Shown piece after piece: positions 35,679-44,411 of a stretch of DNA of 64,000 bases. The stretch is from Litorimonas sp963972195 (GTDB taxonomy: Bacteria > Pseudomonadota > Alphaproteobacteria > Caulobacterales > Maricaulaceae), in contig CAXATH010000008.1 in assembly GCA_963972195.1 (NCBI GenBank), positions 62,001 to 126,000 of the forward strand, given 5' to 3'. The stretch's first letter is position 1; each line of letters begins with the position of its first letter. The notes under the pieces are model-generated. The model did no database searches and was not told the DNA's origin. It saw nothing but the letters and a program-made list of their open reading frames with translations. The position numbers and the translations under genes are program-made.

Positions 35679-35765
35679 ATTAACAAATTTATCAATAAGA
35701 AGCTCGAAATGCAAGCTTTCTTATTGCATAGTCCATATTCTTATGCAGCTGGTCGGCCTTCATCG

Positions 35766-36398
35766 TTAAGCGTGAGCGGAAGGGCGCTTCGAAACTTTGT
35801 TGTGCCAGCTGTGTAAGGCCTTAAGGTTTTCAGCAGGGGATGCCTTCACCCAACGGGCAAAATCGACACAGACCAGGGCGGTGATGTCTGCAAGAGTGAA
35901 TTTATCGCCCGCTACAAATGGCGTTTCCTGCAACCGGTTATCTAAATCTTCCCAGAAGGTTTCAATTCTCATACGACCGCGCTCCGCCAATTCCTGAATT
36001 TGGGGGATGTTTTGTCTGCCTGTCATGGCGCGGTTTTTCATATGCGGGGAAGTATTTCGAAGAATTTCGGCAATCGCGTGGAGCCCTTCAAACTCAACAC
36101 GTGCATTCCATTCTAGCACATTTGCACGGGAAAATCCGTCCGTCCCCATTAATGGAGGCTCCGGATGAAGCTGATCAACATAATACGCAATGGCGAGGTT
36201 TTCCGATAGCGATTTTCCGTCTTCCGTGATGAGGACGGGAACCGTGCGGCGGGGATTAATAGCTGCAAATTCGTCTTTCATCTGTTCGCCTTTGGCCAGA
36301 TCAATTTGCAAGCATTCATATTTGATGCCTTTCTCTGCGAGAAAAATGCGCGTTCGGCGTGGACTTGGCGCAGTTGAGCAATCATATAACGTCAGCAT
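35766..36398 (-). CDS. Glutathione S-transferase family protein
   Basis: A 210-residue protein with an N-terminal thioredoxin-like domain (MLTLYDCSTAPSPRRTRIFLAEKGI; the catalytic residue is likely a Ser in STAPSPRR) containing the cis-Pro RTVPVLI and the glutathione-binding SLSENLAIAYYV, then a helical C-terminal domain with FTLADIT. It conjugates glutathione or reduces small substrates. AAAGGA precedes the ATG at 36398. Its start is only 26 bases from the divergent pirin start, so the promoters must overlap. Confidence 0.9.
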   Translation of the reverse strand: MLTLYDCSTAPSPRRTRIFLAEKGIKYECLQIDLAKGEQMKDEFAAINPRRTVPVLITEDGKSLSENLAIAYYVDQLHPEPPLMGTDGFSRANVLEWNARVEFEGLHAIAEILRNTSPHMKNRAMTGRQNIPQIQELAERGRMRIETFWEDLDNRLQETPFVAGDKFTLADITALVCVDFARWVKASPAENLKALHSWHNKVSKRPSAHA

Positions 36399-36424
36399 AT
36401 CTTTTCCTTTGTCTTTAGGCTTTT

Positions 36425-37330
36425 ATGGCAGTGACTCGTTCAATCCTCAAATCAATTTCTCCCCACGAGAAAGATTTGGGCGGGTTTTCAGTTCGGCGGT
36501 CTGTTCCTCAGGTCGGAACGAAGTCGATTGGCCCATGGGTCTTTTTTGATCATTTTGGCCCGGCGGAGTTTTCTCCGGGTGACGGCATCAATGTTCGCCC
36601 GCACCCCCATATTGGACTTGCAACAGTGTCATACTTGTTTGAGGGCGAAATTCATCACCGCGACAGTTTAGGCAGCGATATTCTGATACATCCCGGGGCA
36701 ATTAACCTGATGGTGGCGGGCCGCGGAATTACGCATTCTGAACGCACTCGCAAAGAATTGAGAGAGCAAGGCTATAAACTTCATGGGCTTCAACTCTGGC
36801 ATGCTTTGCCCGAACAGGACGAGGAAGTAGAGCCCGCCTTTTACCATACCCCGGCCACTGATATTCCAGAGGTTCAATTAGACAGCGTTAAGGTTCGTGT
36901 GATGATGGGCGAAGCGTATGGCGTGGCCTCACCTGTAAAAACCTTTTCCCCAATACTTTATGTGGAAGCGGAAATGCCCGCAGGTGCGGAATTAGAAATT
37001 CCGAAGGCGGATGAAATTGGCGTCTATGTTGTTAAAGGAGATGTCAAAATTGACGGAGAAGAGAGCCCGTTATTTACAATGAGTGTCCTGAACTCCGGTG
37101 CGAATAAAATCACCGCTGAATCGGACGTCCGTTTAGCCATCATCGGCGGATCTCCCTTGGGTAAACGCTATATCGAGTGGAACTTTGTGTCCTCTCGGAG
37201 AGAACGCATCGAACAAGCTAAGCAAGATTGGAAGTCAGGACGGTATGATACTGTGCCGGGCGATAGCGAAGAATTTATTCCACTTCCAGATGATACCAAC
37301 CCCCGTAAACCGAGAGAGACAAATCTATGA
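36425..37330 (+). CDS. Pirin family protein
   Basis: A 301-residue bicupin. The N-terminal cupin carries the pirin metal-binding pattern RPHPHIGLATVSYLFEGEIHHRDSLG, with His residues near 57, 59 and 75 and a later E. Bacterial pirins have quercetin 2,3-dioxygenase or regulatory roles, and the function of most is unclear. The stop overlaps the next gene's start (ATGA), showing translational coupling to a zinc-type dehydrogenase. It is divergent from a glutathione transferase gene, which hints at an electrophile or oxidative stress unit. Confidence 0.9.
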   Translation: MAVTRSILKSISPHEKDLGGFSVRRSVPQVGTKSIGPWVFFDHFGPAEFSPGDGINVRPHPHIGLATVSYLFEGEIHHRDSLGSDILIHPGAINLMVAGRGITHSERTRKELREQGYKLHGLQLWHALPEQDEEVEPAFYHTPATDIPEVQLDSVKVRVMMGEAYGVASPVKTFSPILYVEAEMPAGAELEIPKADEIGVYVVKGDVKIDGEESPLFTMSVLNSGANKITAESDVRLAIIGGSPLGKRYIEWNFVSSRRERIEQAKQDWKSGRYDTVPGDSEEFIPLPDDTNPRKPRETNL

Positions 37331-38439
37331 CGACCTATAAGCAAATGCTTTCAACCATTACCGAAGATGCGAAGCTCACAATGGAGCTTGTCGAGAAGGA
37401 GATACCTAAGCCAGAAAGTGATGAGATTGTTGTTCGTGTCGACGCGACGCCTATTAACCCTTCAGATCACGGCGTTATGTTTGGGGCGGCGGATGTGAAT
37501 GCGTCTGAAACAAAAGACGACAAGTTGATCGCGCCCATCCCGAAACAAGCTATGGGCCGTATGAAAGGCCGTTTGGGACAGGCGCTTCCCGTTGGCAATG
37601 AAGGCGCCGGAGAGGTCGTGGCGGCCGGGGATAGTGATTATGCTCAATCCCTGATTGGCAAGACCGTCGCCGTGATGGGCGGCGGCATGTACACTCAATA
37701 CCGCTGCGTAAAAGCGGCCATGGCTCTACCACTACACCCCGGCAACACAGCCAAACAGGGCGCTTCGAGCTTTGTGAACCCATTGACGGCGCTTAGCATG
37801 GTTGAGACCATGCGCATGGAAGGACATTCAGCACTTGTCCATACGGCCGCGGCGTCGAATTTAGGGCAGATGTTAAACCGTATCTGCAAGGCAGACGGTG
37901 TAGACGTGGTCAATATTGTAAGGCGGGAAGAGCAAGCAAAAATACTTAAGGACATGGGCGCAAAATATGTCGTTAACAGTAGCTCTGACAGCTTCATGAC
38001 GGATTTGACGGATGCGGTGGACGAAACCGGTGCGACTTTGGCCTTTGACGCCACGGGCGGCGGGACCTTGGCCTCGGATATCTTGACAGCAATGGAAATG
38101 GCGGCTGCCCGCACGCCCGGAGCCTATAGTATTTACGGCTCTATCCATCATAAACAGGTTTATCTCTATGGTAGTCTGGATATGAGCGTGACAACCTTGA
38201 CGCGGGGCTACGGTATGGCTTGGGGCGTCGGGGGATGGCTATTACCAAACTTTCTCGCCAAGGCCGGAAAAGAGGTCGGAGCGCGTCTGCGCAAGCGTGT
38301 GGCCGACGAGCTAACCACGACCTTCGCCAGCCATTATAATCATGAGATTTCTTTGGAAGAGGCTCTGAACGCAGAAACGGCCAAAGCCTACAATGCCAAA
38401 AAGACAGGCGAGAAGTATCTGATTTTACCTCAAAAATAG
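37327..38439 (+). CDS. MDR-superfamily NAD(P)H-dependent oxidoreductase
   Basis: A 370-residue medium-chain dehydrogenase/reductase. The N-terminal GroES-like domain has VRVDATPINPSDHGVMFG and VGNEGAGEVVAAGD. The cofactor domain has the strand-loop LVHTAAASNLGQMLNRIC instead of the classical GxGxxG, followed by VVNIVRREEQAKIL and AFDATGGG. The zinc-ligand cysteines of alcohol dehydrogenases are absent, so it is closer to quinone oxidoreductases or enoyl reductases. It is coupled to pirin by a four-base overlap. Substrate unknown. Confidence 0.85.
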   Translation: MTTYKQMLSTITEDAKLTMELVEKEIPKPESDEIVVRVDATPINPSDHGVMFGAADVNASETKDDKLIAPIPKQAMGRMKGRLGQALPVGNEGAGEVVAAGDSDYAQSLIGKTVAVMGGGMYTQYRCVKAAMALPLHPGNTAKQGASSFVNPLTALSMVETMRMEGHSALVHTAAASNLGQMLNRICKADGVDVVNIVRREEQAKILKDMGAKYVVNSSSDSFMTDLTDAVDETGATLAFDATGGGTLASDILTAMEMAAARTPGAYSIYGSIHHKQVYLYGSLDMSVTTLTRGYGMAWGVGGWLLPNFLAKAGKEVGARLRKRVADELTTTFASHYNHEISLEEALNAETAKAYNAKKTGEKYLILPQK

Positions 38440-38460
38440 AAGGTCTTTTTGCAGAAATAT

Positions 38461-38497
38461 GGCTGCAAAGTGGTTTTTCTCATCTCACTTTGCAGCC
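38461..38497. repeat. Perfect 12-bp inverted repeat without T tract
   Basis: GGCTGCAAAGTG (38461-38472) pairs perfectly with CACTTTGCAGCC (38486-38497) across a 13-base loop, 22 bases after the oxidoreductase stop. No T run follows on the plus strand, so it is not a typical terminator; it could stabilise the transcript end or be a protein-binding site. Confidence 0.7.
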
Positions 38498-38672
38498 CGG
38501 TAACGGTAAAATGTTATCAATAGTCACTCATAAGCAATTGAAATTAAAACGGAATGCCTAACCTGCTACTTCCGGAGAGGTGTTAAGGTTAAAATTTCGC
38601 AATGATTAATGGGAACCAAATAGCTCTTCCAAGCGTCTATCTTCTAGTTGGACTATTCAACGGGAGCTGAAG

Positions 38673-38948
38673 ATGAAAGAATATGCAAATAATTCGGTAG
38701 GAAACACTGCGCAGGTTGATCATTTCGCTATTGCCGCGAATGATGTTGAGCCGGTTTACAATAAAATAGCAAAGACCAATAAATCATCGGAAGGGGCAAA
38801 AAAGCGTATAGCAGACTTAGAATGGCAGATACGCTTTACGCAAATTCAGCTAAATCGCTGGCGTGCACTTGAAGATAGCGGTTGGACCTCGTTAGAGGCA
38901 CTGCAAAAAACCGCGAAGCAGGAACTTAATACCTTGATGCTTCAATAA
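38673..38948 (+). CDS. Small hypothetical protein with helical C-terminus
   Basis: A 91-residue soluble protein. Residues 25-91 are predicted to be strongly helical (SEGAKKRIADLEWQIRFTQ, LNRWRALEDSGW), perhaps coiled coil. GGGAG at 38660-38664 is a good ribosome binding site before the ATG. Not recognised as a known family. It is convergent with the VOC gene, two bases apart. Confidence 0.6.
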   Translation: MKEYANNSVGNTAQVDHFAIAANDVEPVYNKIAKTNKSSEGAKKRIADLEWQIRFTQIQLNRWRALEDSGWTSLEALQKTAKQELNTLMLQ

Positions 38949-38950
38949 TT

Positions 38951-39370
38951 TCAGCTCGCAAAGATTTGTGAGGGGTCCTTGAAACTTTTAAACTCCAGCG
39001 CATTTCCGCTGGGGTCCAAGAAAAACATAGTTGCTTGCTCGCCCGTTTCGCCTTCGAAACGAATATAAGGATCAACAACAAAGCGAGTTCTGGCCCCTAC
39101 TAGTCTATCGCGTAGTTCATGCCACTCTGACCATTCCAATACCGCGCCAAAATGCCTGACGGGCACATCTTTGCCGTCCACCTTATTTACAGGCTCCGCT
39201 CCATCGAAAGCGTCTTGACGAACATGAAATGAGACCTGATGGCCGAAAAAATCAAAATCAATCCAGCTCTCAGCTTCACGTCCCTGCTTGCATCGTAAGA
39301 CATCACGATAAAAGGCTCTCGTTGTCTCCTTGTCTTTGACGGGATAAGCGAGGTGAAAAACGCTCGTCAT
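38951..39370 (-). CDS. VOC family (glyoxalase/dioxygenase-like) protein
   Basis: A 139-residue single VOC domain. VFHLAYPVKDKETTRAFYRDVL near the start and FFLDPSGNALEFKSF near the end give the paired beta-alpha-beta-beta-beta modules and the metal ligands His (HLAY) and Glu (LEFK). VOC members include glyoxalase I, bleomycin resistance proteins and dioxygenases; the substrate is not indicated. The ATG at 39370 is preferred over 39403 because AAAGGGAA lies before it. The start nearly abuts the glutathione transferase stop, so the pair is co-transcribed. Confidence 0.86.
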   Translation of the reverse strand: MTSVFHLAYPVKDKETTRAFYRDVLRCKQGREAESWIDFDFFGHQVSFHVRQDAFDGAEPVNKVDGKDVPVRHFGAVLEWSEWHELRDRLVGARTRFVVDPYIRFEGETGEQATMFFLDPSGNALEFKSFKDPSQIFAS

Positions 39371-39371
39371 A

Positions 39372-40007
39372 CTAAATTCCCTTTGGGCCATAAGCGTAAT
39401 CACCGCCCTTTTCCAAAGCTCTTAGATAGGCGGGGCGCTTGTGAATTTTATCGACATAGTCGTTACAGGCTTCATATTCGATAAGCCGCCCTCGAGCCTT
39501 TGCGGCTTCAAGAGGAAAAATCATTTGAATATCCGCTCCCGTCAGATGGTCCCCGGCAAAGTATTCATTTCGGGTGAGGGCGTATTCACAATAATCCAGT
39601 ATTCCTTTGATCTCGCTGACGATTAATGGCTGGAGAGGAGCGGCGGCTTCGCCCAAATAACTCGTGTAAAGCGCCAGCAGGAAAGGCAGCATGGCTGAAC
39701 CCTCGGCAAAATGTAGAAAATGAACATAGTCTACATATTCCGGCGACTCTTTATCCGGGCGTAAAGACCCATCGCTATATTTATCCAATAGATAAACGAT
39801 GATAGCGCCGGTTTCGGCTATAATCTGATCGCCATCTTCTATGACGGGGCTTTTGCCAAGTTGATGGACGGATTTGAGTTCCGCCGGAGCGCGATTGGTC
39901 TCCGGGTCACGCTCATAATGCTTGATTTGATACTCAACCTCCAATTCCTCCAGGAGCCAGAGAATACGCATGGAGCGGGAGTGGTTGAGATGGTGTAGAA
40001 CGATCAT
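39372..40007 (-). CDS. Glutathione S-transferase family protein
   Basis: A 211-residue glutathione transferase. Its N-terminal thioredoxin-like domain begins MIVLHHLNHSRSMRILWLLEELEV, with a Ser in SRSMR at the catalytic position, then GKSPVIEDGDQIIAETGAII. A helical C-terminal domain follows with LTGADIQMIFPL. The ATG at 40007 is preferred; the longer frame starts at 40043 inside the DUF6702 gene. It is followed with one base of spacing by the VOC gene, and the two could work together on aldehydes or electrophiles. Confidence 0.88.
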   Translation of the reverse strand: MIVLHHLNHSRSMRILWLLEELEVEYQIKHYERDPETNRAPAELKSVHQLGKSPVIEDGDQIIAETGAIIVYLLDKYSDGSLRPDKESPEYVDYVHFLHFAEGSAMLPFLLALYTSYLGEAAAPLQPLIVSEIKGILDYCEYALTRNEYFAGDHLTGADIQMIFPLEAAKARGRLIEYEACNDYVDKIHKRPAYLRALEKGGDYAYGPKGI

Positions 40008-40035
40008 AACCCCTGTATGGGCAATGATATGGGGT

Positions 40036-40548
40036 TTAGGCAAGCACCTTTTTTAGGGTATCTGAGCCTCGAAACTGCAAAGACGTGACTTTGCCGTCTA
40101 TGATCACATCAACATTGTTAATCTGATCAGGAACAAATTTCCTCATCATTTCAGCCCGAACCGATAATTCTCCGATGGGTAAGTCAATCTTTCCCTGCTG
40201 ATAAACCAGAACGCTACCTCGAACGAGTTCTGCACCAATAATATTGAGCGGCACGGAGGAGCCGTTCTGATAAAGCGCGAAGGCTTTTTCAGTATAAAGC
40301 GCAAGCTGAGCTCTTTCCTTGAGGGCGGCGAGATTGGGAGAATCCAGAATTCCTTCCGCTGCGAGAGCAGTGCCCGTATCGTGGACGTGGAAATTATGAA
40401 TGACGTCAATTTCTCCGGTTTCGGAGTTAATCTCGATTTGTGTCGTTGTGGTTGTCAGCCGGTGCGCCCAAACTGGTGTGAAAGGTGCGCAGATGACTGT
40501 TCCAGCCGCGCCCAGAAGGGCGCGTCTGCGGTTGAGTTTGATGTTCAT
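40036..40548 (-). CDS. DUF6702 family exported protein
   Basis: A 170-residue protein with an N-terminal signal containing consecutive arginines (NRRRALLGAAGTVICAPFTPVWA), which looks Tat-like. The mature part (HRLTTTTTQIEINSETGEIDVIHNFHVHDTG) is beta-rich and fits DUF6702. In several marine bacteria this family accompanies M1-type peptidases, and here the gene starts nine bases after the stop of an M1 peptidase gene, pointing to a shared transcript and a partner or metal-delivery role. The function is not established. Confidence 0.72.
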   Translation of the reverse strand: MNIKLNRRRALLGAAGTVICAPFTPVWAHRLTTTTTQIEINSETGEIDVIHNFHVHDTGTALAAEGILDSPNLAALKERAQLALYTEKAFALYQNGSSVPLNIIGAELVRGSVLVYQQGKIDLPIGELSVRAEMMRKFVPDQINNVDVIIDGKVTSLQFRGSDTLKKVLA

Positions 40549-40557
40549 AAGTGTGTT

Positions 40558-43191
40558 TTACTCTCCGCCCAACATTCTTTCGAGTGTTTTGCGCAGAGTG
40601 GATTTTTTCTCTTCAGACCGATTTGTTTCGGGCTCTTCGATTTCAGATCCCTGACGGTTTTCGTCAGAGGTTTTGTCTTCCGCTGCATCCGTAGGTTCAA
40701 CCGTTTTCATCGGAACGTCTTTGGCGTCACCATCTTCGGACTTCATTTCGTCCGGATTGCCTTTTAACTCGACCAGCATATCAGCCATCATGGAGGAGGC
40801 TTTGTAGTCTGACTTATACATTTCGATACGGCTCTGGGTCAGTTTCTGAGGGAAACTGTTATTTCCATAATCAGCGTCGGCAGTCATATGCTGTGCGTCC
40901 AGCTCTATGGAAACAATTTTCCGGTCACGAACGATAAGCTTGGTAACGCTTTCTGTGTCCCGTCTCCAGATTTCAGCCGGTACCATGATTTCTTCTGTAT
41001 CGCCGTTTTCATAGGTTAGCGTCAGAGGAAGGGGAGAGATCAAACCCCCAATATTTTCGAAATCAACAAAGTAGTAGTAATCATTGTCTTCAAGTGCCCG
41101 CTCATAAACCTCTTTTTCCCAATCTTTTAGATTTTTGAGGAAAGACTGGAAGGAATTGCGGTCTTTATTCGTTACAGTGAAACGATCATTTTCATTGTAG
41201 AAATCTTCGAGTTCCTGATAACGGCTGACGCGCGTTTCAATACCCTCTTGACGATTGCGTTTCTGCGTTATCGTTTCAGGTGTCTTCTGGTTATATTCGT
41301 CCCGGTCTTTGTCCTTCTCGACGTCGGGATCCTGAGAAGAAATCTGATATTGGCGGACATCAGTCAGAGCAATATCAACATGATCGGTGCCAAAGAACCA
41401 ACCGCGCCAGAACCAATCCAGATCGACTGCCGAGGCATCTTCCATGGTGCGGAAAAAATCGGCAGGTGTCGGGCGTTTGAATTTCCAGCGGTTTGAATAT
41501 TCGCGGAAAGCAAAGTCGAAGAGCTCACGACCCATTACCGTTTCGCGTAAGACCATAAGGGCGGTGGCGGGTTTGGAATAGGCATTCGGACCGAATTGCA
41601 GAACCGAGTCTGACTGCGTCATGATCGGCACCTGATTGGAACTGGTCATATAGCGCGATATGTCGTCCATCGGATTGTTGGAGCCGTAACGGCTGATAGG
41701 GAAGTTTTCCTCCCATTCATATTCTGCCTGATATTCCAGGAATGTATTGATGCCTTCATCCATCCAGGTCCAGCGGCGCTCATCCGAGTTGACCGTCATT
41801 GGGAAGTAGATATGGCCGATCTCGTGAATGATTACGCCGATTAAGCCGTATTTTATACGGCGTGAATAGGTGACTTCACCCGTTTTTTCATCTTCGCTGG
41901 GACGATATCCGTTAAAGGTAATCATCGGGTATTCCATGCCGCCGCGTTCCCAGGAGTTTACGGATTGCGCGACAGGGTAGGGATAGTTGAAGGCAAACTT
42001 GTTATAAACGTCCATTGTGTGGACAACAGATTGCGTCGAATATTTTGACCAGACCGGGTCCGCTTCTTTGGGGAAGAAACTCATGGCCGTTACGGTCGGA
42101 TTGTTCTCGTCATCCTGTTCGAACAACATGGCATCCCAGATATATTTACGGGAGCTCGACCAGGCAAAATCGCGAACGTTTTCGGCGCGGAATTTCCAGG
42201 TGCTGGTTCCGTCTGCCTTTGTCTTTTCGTTTTCCTCTGCCTCTTCTGGCGTCACGATATAGCGTGTCTCTTCTGTCGAGAGATTGGAGAGACGGCGGCG
42301 CTGCTCACCCGTCAAAACCTCTCTCGGGTTTTGCAACACACCTGACGCGGATACGATATGATCGGAAGGAACCGTCAGGCTGACGTCGTAATCGCCGAAT
42401 TCCAGGGTGAACTCCCCCCGGCCCAAAAATTGTTTATTCTGCCAGCCCGTATAGTCTGTATATGCGGCCAGACGTGGAAACCATTGAGCCATTCCGAAAA
42501 TATAATTATCTTCTTCTTCAAAATATTCATATCCGCCGCGGCCCCCAACGGCTTCTTCGTCGATAATATTATGATCCCAATCAATGTTTATGACTGTTCG
42601 TTCTTCAGGGGCGAGGGGCTCCTCCAGATCAATTCTCATCATTGAGTCATTGATGGTATAATTCAGATCATTACCGTCTGCATCTGTAACAGCTTTAAAT
42701 TCGAATCCGTATTCACGATCTTCATTGGCCTGACTGTATCGCAGGCTGCCAAAGCTAACGCGGTCCTGTTTGGAAGATCCGTCGCCACGTGCAGACCCGG
42801 TGGCCGCAGCGGTCGCACTTTCTCGAGCAAGGCTGCCGTCTTTGAAACGGTTCTGGTCCAGAGCAACCCATATGTAGTTTAGAGGATCGGGAGAGTTATT
42901 GATGTAATCAATTTTCGATTCGGCACTGATCCGGCGTTTTTCTTCGTCTAAGACGACGTCAATTTTGTAATTTGCCTGTTGTTGCCAATAGGCCGGACCG
43001 GGCGCACCTGCGGCATTTCGGAAAATATTGGGCGTTGGAAGTTCTGTGCCAAGTTGACGAAACTTACAAACTTGATCACCCGGGGTACAAGCCGGACCGT
43101 CCGCGAGCGCTTCGGTTCCAAGAACAAGGGCTCCCATCGCCCCGCTGACAGAAATGAGGCTAAAGCGAATGGCATGACTGAGTTTTGGCAT
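40558..43191 (-). CDS. Exported M1 family metallopeptidase
   Basis: An 877-residue gluzincin peptidase. A signal peptide (about 1-30) is followed by a beta-sandwich domain and the catalytic domain, with GVIIHEIGHIYFPM (HExxH near residue 455) and WMDEGINTFLEY (Glu ligand about 19 residues on); WERGGMEYPMITF is the GxMEN-like exopeptidase motif in altered form (GGMEY). The last 70 residues are acidic, Lys/Glu/Asp-rich and probably disordered. It is expected to trim peptides in the periplasm or outside the cell. It is followed by the DUF6702 gene. Confidence 0.88.
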   Translation of the reverse strand: MPKLSHAIRFSLISVSGAMGALVLGTEALADGPACTPGDQVCKFRQLGTELPTPNIFRNAAGAPGPAYWQQQANYKIDVVLDEEKRRISAESKIDYINNSPDPLNYIWVALDQNRFKDGSLARESATAAATGSARGDGSSKQDRVSFGSLRYSQANEDREYGFEFKAVTDADGNDLNYTINDSMMRIDLEEPLAPEERTVINIDWDHNIIDEEAVGGRGGYEYFEEEDNYIFGMAQWFPRLAAYTDYTGWQNKQFLGRGEFTLEFGDYDVSLTVPSDHIVSASGVLQNPREVLTGEQRRRLSNLSTEETRYIVTPEEAEENEKTKADGTSTWKFRAENVRDFAWSSSRKYIWDAMLFEQDDENNPTVTAMSFFPKEADPVWSKYSTQSVVHTMDVYNKFAFNYPYPVAQSVNSWERGGMEYPMITFNGYRPSEDEKTGEVTYSRRIKYGLIGVIIHEIGHIYFPMTVNSDERRWTWMDEGINTFLEYQAEYEWEENFPISRYGSNNPMDDISRYMTSSNQVPIMTQSDSVLQFGPNAYSKPATALMVLRETVMGRELFDFAFREYSNRWKFKRPTPADFFRTMEDASAVDLDWFWRGWFFGTDHVDIALTDVRQYQISSQDPDVEKDKDRDEYNQKTPETITQKRNRQEGIETRVSRYQELEDFYNENDRFTVTNKDRNSFQSFLKNLKDWEKEVYERALEDNDYYYFVDFENIGGLISPLPLTLTYENGDTEEIMVPAEIWRRDTESVTKLIVRDRKIVSIELDAQHMTADADYGNNSFPQKLTQSRIEMYKSDYKASSMMADMLVELKGNPDEMKSEDGDAKDVPMKTVEPTDAAEDKTSDENRQGSEIEEPETNRSEEKKSTLRKTLERMLGGE

Positions 43192-43305
43192 AGAATACGT
43201 CCATTCTTGAAATGTTTTGGGAATGTTAGACTATAACTTTAGGGAAGTCCTACCAAATTCCCGTAAATAGGGAAAAGTAGTTTCCGAATTAAAGTGAAAA
43301 AAGCC

Positions 43306-44370
43306 TCAATTCGCGCGGCTGATACCTGATTTTTTAATTTTGAGACTGTGAAATGCATCCGACATTGCAAGCAAGGGGTGTCTGCGGCGGAAGAGGTGAC
43401 GCCCTAATATTTCCCCGCCAATAGGCAAGTTTTTGGGAAGATCGGATTCCAGCCTTTCAACGGTTTTGGATATTACCGCGATGAGATTATGCTTTTCAAG
43501 AATTAGCCGCCGGGCCTCCAAAATAGCTGGAAGTCGTTTTTCATATTCATTTCCCGCAATCGCTTTCCGAATGATCTTTTCAGCTTGGTCGATATTAAAG
43601 ATATCTATAGGGATGGCGGCTTCCTCCGGGAAATCTTTGGCATAATCCGGTGCACCGTAATAAAAGGGTAAGCAGTTTGCCAGCCACGCATCGGCAAGCT
43701 TTTCCGTCCAATGACCCTCGGCGCGATGATTTTCAATCGTTAGGTGATAGCGATAGGCATCCATCGCCTCGTCTTTGCGGGCAATTGGATTTATGCCACG
43801 TCCGAACACGTCAAAAAGATCGCCAAGTCGCTCCTTCATATCCATGGTAAAATTATAGCGCTGTGAATGCACTGTATGGGACATTTGCTTGTTACTGCAG
43901 ACTGTCGAAAGGGTTTTGGTTTTTTCTAGTGGCGCGCGAGTGGTAAATGCATCGAAGGATATATAATGTCCTGGCTGCCCCCCTAAAGGCCGGCCATAAA
44001 ACCAGCGTAAGGGCGGCGTTTCAGAAATTTGATTTGGGTGATGGATAACAGAAGTCGGCTTCGCACTTAATATATGTCCATATTGTCCTAGATAGTGCGG
44101 CCCCTCAACGCGAATTGATGCCGGTTCAGTTGTGATAAAAAGTGACTTTTGTTTGGGGCAGGCCAGGGGTTCAACCCGGTTGACCTGTCTTTCGCCCGGC
44201 AGCATGGGAAGGCCTTCATAAACGACAAGCCAGTCATATTGACGGTCGTCCATATCAAAGGTGAAAACGCAATCTCCCCAACGCTGTTCAGTGCCGGGGA
44301 GAAGAGAGGTCCAAAGCTGCGGATCTTGTTCCGCATGGGTTTTGGCCATAAATTTTACTTTGATCGTCAT
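43306..44370 (-). CDS. GT10 fucosyltransferase-like glycosyltransferase
   Basis: A 354-residue protein. YRYHLTIENHRAEGHWTEKLADAW, followed by LPFYYGAPDY (about residues 208-245), matches the donor-binding motif of family GT10 alpha-1,3/4-fucosyltransferases. No signal or membrane helix is apparent, as in bacterial members. It would transfer fucose or a related sugar from a GDP-sugar to a surface glycan. The start at 44370 has no strong ribosome binding site; an ATG at 44349 is possible. It stands apart from other glycan genes, between peptidase genes. Confidence 0.82.
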   Translation of the reverse strand: MTIKVKFMAKTHAEQDPQLWTSLLPGTEQRWGDCVFTFDMDDRQYDWLVVYEGLPMLPGERQVNRVEPLACPKQKSLFITTEPASIRVEGPHYLGQYGHILSAKPTSVIHHPNQISETPPLRWFYGRPLGGQPGHYISFDAFTTRAPLEKTKTLSTVCSNKQMSHTVHSQRYNFTMDMKERLGDLFDVFGRGINPIARKDEAMDAYRYHLTIENHRAEGHWTEKLADAWLANCLPFYYGAPDYAKDFPEEAAIPIDIFNIDQAEKIIRKAIAGNEYEKRLPAILEARRLILEKHNLIAVISKTVERLESDLPKNLPIGGEILGRHLFRRRHPLLAMSDAFHSLKIKKSGISRAN

Positions 44371-44411
44371 AAGGGCCGTGACGAGACCTTGAACTTATAG
44401 ATTAGCGGGTC

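Noticed and set aside
34908..35714. COQ4 start at the TTG 35714
   Set aside because: ATG codons lie just downstream at 35678 and 35639, and the first 12 residues add nothing that resembles the family.
42015..42383. 122-residue plus-strand frame inside the M1 peptidase gene
   Set aside because: It lies opposite a well-supported peptidase and has no ribosome binding site or domain pattern.
43259..43275. Hairpin TTCCC-GGGAA as a terminator of the GT10 gene
   Set aside because: Stem of five pairs only, no T run; it also lies upstream of the GT10 stop's neighbour rather than after the GT10 gene, in the wrong place for its transcript end.
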